DNA of 64,000 nucleotides from VXLM01 sp965242665 (GTDB lineage Bacteria; Chloroflexota; Dehalococcoidia; Lucifugimonadales; VXLM01). Every line of letters begins with the position of its first letter. Within the stretch, counting starts at the first letter, position 1. The notes beneath the pieces were generated by a model, which was not told the DNA's origin, searched no databases, and worked only from the letters and a program-made list of their open reading frames with translations. Location: positions 2,790,001-2,854,000 of the forward strand of contig OZ251484.1 of the NCBI GenBank assembly GCA_965242665.1, written 5' to 3'. Below are positions 59,977-64,000 of the stretch, piece by piece. A program made the translations under genes and the position numbers.

Positions 59977-60768
59977 TTAGGAACGAGGCGAGACGCGTCG
60001 ATTCACTACACCTCGGTGGCTGTCCGCCGGGCGCGGTTTGAAAAACTCGGGGTACTTCTTGAAGCAATCAAGACACAAAGGCTTGTGGAGACTCGTTCGG
60101 TGCTTCTTTCCACAAGTGTGGCAGTGGTTCTCCGGGTAGTCATTGTTCTTGAACTTATTCCAGCTTGCGTAGCAAGGCTTACAGTATGGACGTTTAGGGT
60201 TGGTCTGAATCGCAACCTTGCACCGGATGCAGACCCCCGCCTTTGGGTTCTGTGGATCCGGCCTGATGTTTCCACGCGTTGGGTCTAGCGCAGAGTATTT
60301 CGGAGGCTTTTCAGCAACATAGCCCATCGCGGCCATTACGGGGTTCTCATCGCTGTTCCTCTCGATCCGCCTCGACTCCTCAAGAATCTCTTTGTAGAGA
60401 TCGGGTTCTTGCTCGCGGTATACGAGCATTCCCATTTCATAGTTGTTGACCTGAGAGAACTCGTACAGGTTCATGGAGGTCAGCAGCGCCTCATCCTCGT
60501 TCAAGTAGCATTTCGCATGAAGGTTCTTGCAGAAACTGGTTCTCACTGAGGTCATTGATTGGAGCCAGGCAATTTCTTCAGGCGAGGGATCTTCCTTCCC
60601 GTAGATTATGCGAACGTCGATTTTCAGTCGATTCTTGTCCTCGATGAGTTCTTTGATACGAGGGTTGACTTTGAGGTACGGGCTGATGAGCACAAGACGC
60701 TCTTGGGCTCTCTTGACGATTTCTGAGAGAGCGTGAGAGACGCCTTCCGTAGCAAGGAATTTTACCAT
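59977..60768 (-). CDS. PLD-like protein with C-terminal zinc ribbons
   Basis: A 263-residue protein. The N-terminal 160 residues resemble a single phospholipase D-like domain: LVLISPYLKVNPRIKELI, then NLHAKCYLNEDEALLTSMNL, which keeps the His and Lys of HxK and a T-S-x-N in place of G-S-x-N. Such domains are nucleases or phosphodiesterases that dimerise. The C-terminus has two Cys-rich ribbons (CIRCK...CKPC and CHTCGKK...CLDC). It stands alone beside a tRNA. A DNA-binding nuclease is plausible; defence or repair roles cannot be told apart. Confidence 0.7.
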   Translation of the reverse strand: MVKFLATEGVSHALSEIVKRAQERLVLISPYLKVNPRIKELIEDKNRLKIDVRIIYGKEDPSPEEIAWLQSMTSVRTSFCKNLHAKCYLNEDEALLTSMNLYEFSQVNNYEMGMLVYREQEPDLYKEILEESRRIERNSDENPVMAAMGYVAEKPPKYSALDPTRGNIRPDPQNPKAGVCIRCKVAIQTNPKRPYCKPCYASWNKFKNNDYPENHCHTCGKKHRTSLHKPLCLDCFKKYPEFFKPRPADSHRGVVNRRVSPRS

Positions 60769-60799
60769 AGCGAATGTATCCTAGCGAATTTCGAGGCGT

Positions 60800-61771
60800 C
60801 TAGTCAAGCAGCGCCTGGTCCCAGTCGACCCATTCGAGGACGCCGCTCCGGGCGATCGACTCGCGCCAGTAGTCGACGTATTCTGCGGGCGGTTCCGCCT
60901 GTCCGGGGAAGGACGGTCCGGCGTCGAGTCCGAGGAGTCGGAGCAGCATTCTGGCGTGGGGGCCGTCTGCGACCATGCGCGCGGAGGGTCGGGTGCGGCC
61001 GCGCTGGTATACGGGATCGAACTGGATTTGGCGGTAGAGGGTTGCGAGTTCGTCGTATCGTCCTTCTTGGGCAAGGGCGGTTTGATGAAGGGAGAGTCGG
61101 GGAGCCGCGTTGGCCATGACGTCGATTCTGCTTTGCATTCCGAACCGCGCGCCCATGCCGAAGAACTGTCGGTTTTCGCTCATGGCGAACCTGTCCCCGA
61201 ACATTTGCTGGAATCCGAGATAGTCTTCGGTGGAAGCGCCCGTCCACTTGACCCCGACGACGTTGTCGAGCTCGGCCAGTTTCTCGAACAAGGAAGGAGT
61301 GTATGAGTATGCACCCGGCATGACCCAGAAGCTGTTGTACGTCATGATTCCGATGTCGACGCGGTCTGCCACGTATTTGTGGTGGATGTAGATGTCTTCT
61401 TCGGTGGGTTGGGAGTAGTGAGGGGGCGAGAGGAGGACGAAGTCGATGCCCGCGTAGGCGGCGTAGGCGCACTTTCGGGCTGCTGCGCGGGCGCTGAGTT
61501 CGGCGACCATGACCATGGTGGGAGCTGCCCCCCTGCCTTCGTCCATGATGAGGTCTGCCAGCGCCTGGAACTCGTGCTCTTCGAGCATGTACGTTTCTCC
61601 TGCGCCGCCTGCGATCAGGTGCACGCACTTGCCTTCGACCATCCCCTGTTCGATGAGCCAGCGGATGTGCCTGCGTTGGCTGTCGAGGTCGAGGGAGTAG
61701 TCGTCATGGGTGAAGGTTGGCATCGACAAGATGCTGCCTTGGAGTCGTTCACGGCGGTAGTCGTTTGGCAT
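60800..61771 (-). CDS. DHDPS-family aldolase/dehydratase, copy 1
   Basis: A 323-residue (beta/alpha)8 enzyme of the dihydrodipicolinate synthase/N-acetylneuraminate lyase family. The Schiff-base Lys is K175 in VVGVKWTGA and the partner Tyr is Y145 in GIMTYNSFW. Related members split or dehydrate 2-keto-3-deoxy sugar acids. It lies next to a paralogue (61822-62796) with the same geometry. GGAGAGAG precedes the ATG at 61771. Beside a KDG-type kinase and a sulfatase it probably serves sugar-acid use; lysine synthesis is unlikely given the pair. Confidence 0.8.
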   Translation of the reverse strand: MPNDYRRERLQGSILSMPTFTHDDYSLDLDSQRRHIRWLIEQGMVEGKCVHLIAGGAGETYMLEEHEFQALADLIMDEGRGAAPTMVMVAELSARAAARKCAYAAYAGIDFVLLSPPHYSQPTEEDIYIHHKYVADRVDIGIMTYNSFWVMPGAYSYTPSLFEKLAELDNVVGVKWTGASTEDYLGFQQMFGDRFAMSENRQFFGMGARFGMQSRIDVMANAAPRLSLHQTALAQEGRYDELATLYRQIQFDPVYQRGRTRPSARMVADGPHARMLLRLLGLDAGPSFPGQAEPPAEYVDYWRESIARSGVLEWVDWDQALLD

Positions 61772-61821
61772 GTCTTCTCTCTCCAGTCGAGCGGCTTGGG
61801 CGTCTGTGCTCGCTTGCAGTT

Positions 61822-62796
61822 CTAGGCGTCGAATATAGACTGATCCCACTCCACGCAGTCCATCAGGCCGCTCTCGATGAACACTCTTCGGGTGTGGTCG
61901 TAGAGGGACTGGGGAGCCGGGGCCTGGGCGGGGAAGTTGGGGCCGGGATGGAGTCCCATGACTTCCCAGCGGACATGGCCGAACACGCCGTCCGCGACGG
62001 AGGTGAAAGGCGGGGCGGCGCTGCTCAGACGGTTGTCTGTGTCGAAGTGGAGCTTGTCGAGGAGGGCGTCGAGTTCGTCGTATCGTCCGTCGCGGAACAT
62101 CTGCCACTTGGTCATGGACAGGGTAGGCGCGACGTTCCCAAAGAAGTCGACGAATCCCGTCATGCCGTGGCGGGCGCCCTGGGAATTCATCATGCCGTTG
62201 TCGATGAAGTTGAACTCGTTGGCGAAGAGCTTGAGCATACCAATGTAGTGGGCGGCCCTGGCGGAACTCCACTTGAATCCGACGACGTTTTCGAGATCGA
62301 CGAACCGCTCCATCAAGCTTCTGGTGATTTCGTAGCCCGGGGGCGGCGTGACCCAGAAGTTGTTGTAGTTCATCAGTCCGACGTCTGCGTTGTCGTTGAC
62401 GTACTTGGTGAAGAGGTAGACGTCTTCTTCGGCGGGGCACGAGTAGTGCGGGAGTCCAAGTTCGATGAAGTCGACACCCGCGTCGGATGCGTACCTTGCG
62501 CGGCGTGCGGCGGTTCGTGCGTTGAGGTTGAAGATGCCGACCATAGTGGGGGCATCGCCGTTGGCGGTGTCTACGAGCGTGTCGATGAGGGCGAAGAGCT
62601 CGCCGTCGTCGAGGAAGTAGCCTTCGCCGTATCCTCCAGCGATGAGGAGGACGCCGTTGCCGTCCCTGCCGATGCCGTGATCCATCAGCCAGCGGATGTG
62701 CTTCGCCTGCCGGTCGAGGAGGAGGTTGTGATTTTCGTCGGTGAACGTGGGCAAGGATACGACTGGCCCGGTGAGTTTTTCCTGACGATTCTTCAT
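61822..62796 (-). CDS. DHDPS-family aldolase/dehydratase, copy 2
   Basis: A 324-residue enzyme of the same family as its neighbour, with Y144 in GLMNYNNFW and K175 in VVGFKWSSA. HIRWLMDHGI and LIAGGYGEGYFLDDGE are shared patterns. It is encoded 20 bases after the sulfatase stop and 50 bases before copy 1, in one operon. The two copies may act on different deoxy sugar acids or form one heteromeric enzyme. Confidence 0.8.
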   Translation of the reverse strand: MKNRQEKLTGPVVSLPTFTDENHNLLLDRQAKHIRWLMDHGIGRDGNGVLLIAGGYGEGYFLDDGELFALIDTLVDTANGDAPTMVGIFNLNARTAARRARYASDAGVDFIELGLPHYSCPAEEDVYLFTKYVNDNADVGLMNYNNFWVTPPPGYEITRSLMERFVDLENVVGFKWSSARAAHYIGMLKLFANEFNFIDNGMMNSQGARHGMTGFVDFFGNVAPTLSMTKWQMFRDGRYDELDALLDKLHFDTDNRLSSAAPPFTSVADGVFGHVRWEVMGLHPGPNFPAQAPAPQSLYDHTRRVFIESGLMDCVEWDQSIFDA

Positions 62797-62816
62797 GGCG
62801 GTCTACGCTCCTATGC

Positions 62817-64000
62817 TTACATTCTGAGATCCAGCCTCGGCCGCATCAGCCGCTCTGGCAGATTGGTATCGTGCATGAACTGGACGAGGTTCTGGTGGAT
62901 GCCGCGTGCGACGTCGAGGTTGTCGGAGATGACATTGCGCTCCTGGCCCGGGTCTGACGGCAAGTGATACAGCTGCGACCTGCCTTCGTCAGTGGTGTAG
63001 AGGAGTACCCATTCATCGGTCGAGATCGTGGTAACGAGGCTGCTGGCCAGCTTGCGCCGGAAGTTGTCGACCGAGCGCACGGGGTCGCCAGGGTCGGCAA
63101 ACGGCACCGTAGTGACGGTGAACGACCGTCCATCCGCGGACGCGTCGAAGACCATTGGCGCGAGGGATCGCCCTTCTACCCATTCGGGAATGTCTTGGCC
63201 GAGTATGTCGAGCACGGTCGGCATGACGTCGATGGCGGATGTCAAGCCATGGTAGGCGTTGGGACCTGCGCCCGGGATGTGGATTATGAGGGGGATCGAT
63301 GTCGTTTCCTCATACAACGGCGAGAACGTCCAAGCGGAGTTGGGGTCGCCGTGTCGGTACATGGAGCCGTCTGGTTTCTTGGCGAAGGTCATCTTGCCGA
63401 AGAGGCCCCCGTGCTCCCCGAAGTAGAATCCGTGGTCGGATGTGAAGATGACGGCGGTGTTGTCGGTGAGACCCATGTTCTCGACCATGCGGAGGAGATA
63501 GCCAATCCATGTATCGACCATGGTGACTTCCCCGGCATATGCCGCGCGGGCCTTGGCGACCTTCTCTTCGGTGTAGCCAGGGGCGTCTTGCCAGAAGCCA
63601 TAGGGAGGTTGGACGACTTCACCGTCGTGATCTGGCATGTAGAGGCGGGAGTAATACACGGGGGCGTCCCATGGTTCGTGGGGATCCCAGGTGTCGATGT
63701 AGAGGAAGAAGTCTTCGGTGTAGTGGAGTTGCAGCCATTGCATGGCGCGGGTCATGGTCTGTGCGGCGTTGCGGTCGGATTCGAAGCGCCACGCTTCCCG
63801 GGCGTCGCGGGATTCGTGGTGATGATGGGTGAGAAGGCGGGTAACCGAGCCTTCCTGCCCGGTGTACATGGAGAAGGTCTGGAAGCCCTTGTCGTAGTTC
63901 ATGCCGCCGCGGAGGTAGAAAGGAGTATCGACCATGGCGGCGGTGTGGTAGCCGTTGGACGCGAGGAGTTCCGCGAGGGTAGTGGCGTTGGAGGGGAGGG
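62817..64000 (-). CDS. Sulfatase family protein (N-terminus outside the window)
   Basis: About 394 residues of a type I sulfatase; the frame stays open beyond 64000 (LPSNATTLAELLASNGYHTA), so the N-terminus with the CxPxR/SxPxR modification site is not seen. Metal and substrate residues appear in FFLYIDTWDPHEPWD and TSDHGFYFGEHGG. These enzymes remove sulfate from sugars or steroids. It is the first gene of an operon with two DHDPS-family enzymes, which fits breakdown of sulfated polysaccharide. No signal peptide can be judged. Confidence 0.85.
   Translation of the reverse strand, partial: LPSNATTLAELLASNGYHTAAMVDTPFYLRGGMNYDKGFQTFSMYTGQEGSVTRLLTHHHHESRDAREAWRFESDRNAAQTMTRAMQWLQLHYTEDFFLYIDTWDPHEPWDAPVYYSRLYMPDHDGEVVQPPYGFWQDAPGYTEEKVAKARAAYAGEVTMVDTWIGYLLRMVENMGLTDNTAVIFTSDHGFYFGEHGGLFGKMTFAKKPDGSMYRHGDPNSAWTFSPLYEETTSIPLIIHIPGAGPNAYHGLTSAIDVMPTVLDILGQDIPEWVEGRSLAPMVFDASADGRSFTVTTVPFADPGDPVRSVDNFRRKLASSLVTTISTDEWVLLYTTDEGRSQLYHLPSDPGQERNVISDNLDVARGIHQNLVQFMHDTNLPERLMRPRLDLRM

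Overview
The window is about 64 kb of GC-rich bacterial DNA with housekeeping genes, catabolic genes and an unusually large load of short repeats and mobile fragments. The Thr/Pro-rich lipoprotein linkers, flavin-dependent thymidylate synthase, luciferase-like monooxygenase, DUF1800/DUF1501 pair, NHL-repeat proteins, tandem DHDPS-family enzymes and a sulfatase together suggest an uncultured Chloroflexota (SAR202/Dehalococcoidia-like). That placement is inference; no rRNA is present.

Layout. 1-6 kb: trypsin-like peptidase, nuclease-like hypothetical, TolB-type remnant, 1113-aa band-7-like/propeller membrane protein and a repeat-filled gap. 6-13 kb: class IV aminotransferase, a CoiA-like gene inside an inverted-repeat element, and an apparent modification/defence block with two tandem DNA methyltransferase-HNH fusions plus a coiled-coil protein. 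13-18 kb: thyX, a second repeat-filled gap, RidA, small membrane proteins, nhaA. 18-22 kb: repeat element with a 14-unit tandem array, DUF433/PIN-like pair, membrane protein, more repeat elements, zinc alcohol dehydrogenase. 22-28 kb: 16-blade propeller lipoprotein, anchored hypothetical, methylmalonyl-CoA mutase-type large subunit, DUF3800. 28-30 kb: candidate structured RNA, HicAB, tRNA-Pro. 30-36 kb: aldo/keto reductase, P-loop protein, frameshifted luciferase-like gene, fmt, frameshifted permease, MFS transporter. 36-43 kb: likely type II R-M pair overlapping an EF-G-like gene, and a polytopic membrane protein carrying a 26-bp homopolymer. 43-55 kb: DUF1800/DUF1501, NHL proteins, GNAT-kinase fusion, ABM-like proteins, second class IV aminotransferase, Type IIG-like enzyme. 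55-64 kb: hydrolase lipoprotein, KDG-type sugar kinase, dCTP deaminase gene split by small repeats around a tiny membrane protein, tRNA-Thr, PLD-like/zinc-ribbon protein, two DHDPS-family enzymes and the 3' part of a sulfatase gene.

How genes work together. The kinase at 57.3-58.4 kb, the DHDPS-family pair and the sulfatase suggest breakdown of sulfated, uronate-rich polysaccharides through keto-deoxy sugars; the mannonate-dehydratase-like fragment at 6.1 kb may be a relic of the same metabolism. At least four loci look like DNA modification/defence modules. Two repeat systems pervade the window: a near-palindromic GTCATTCCCGC repeat that expands into tandem arrays and even enters a coding frame, and a family of elements bounded by CCGTTTACTTTTGCGG-type inverted repeats, two of which carry a gene.
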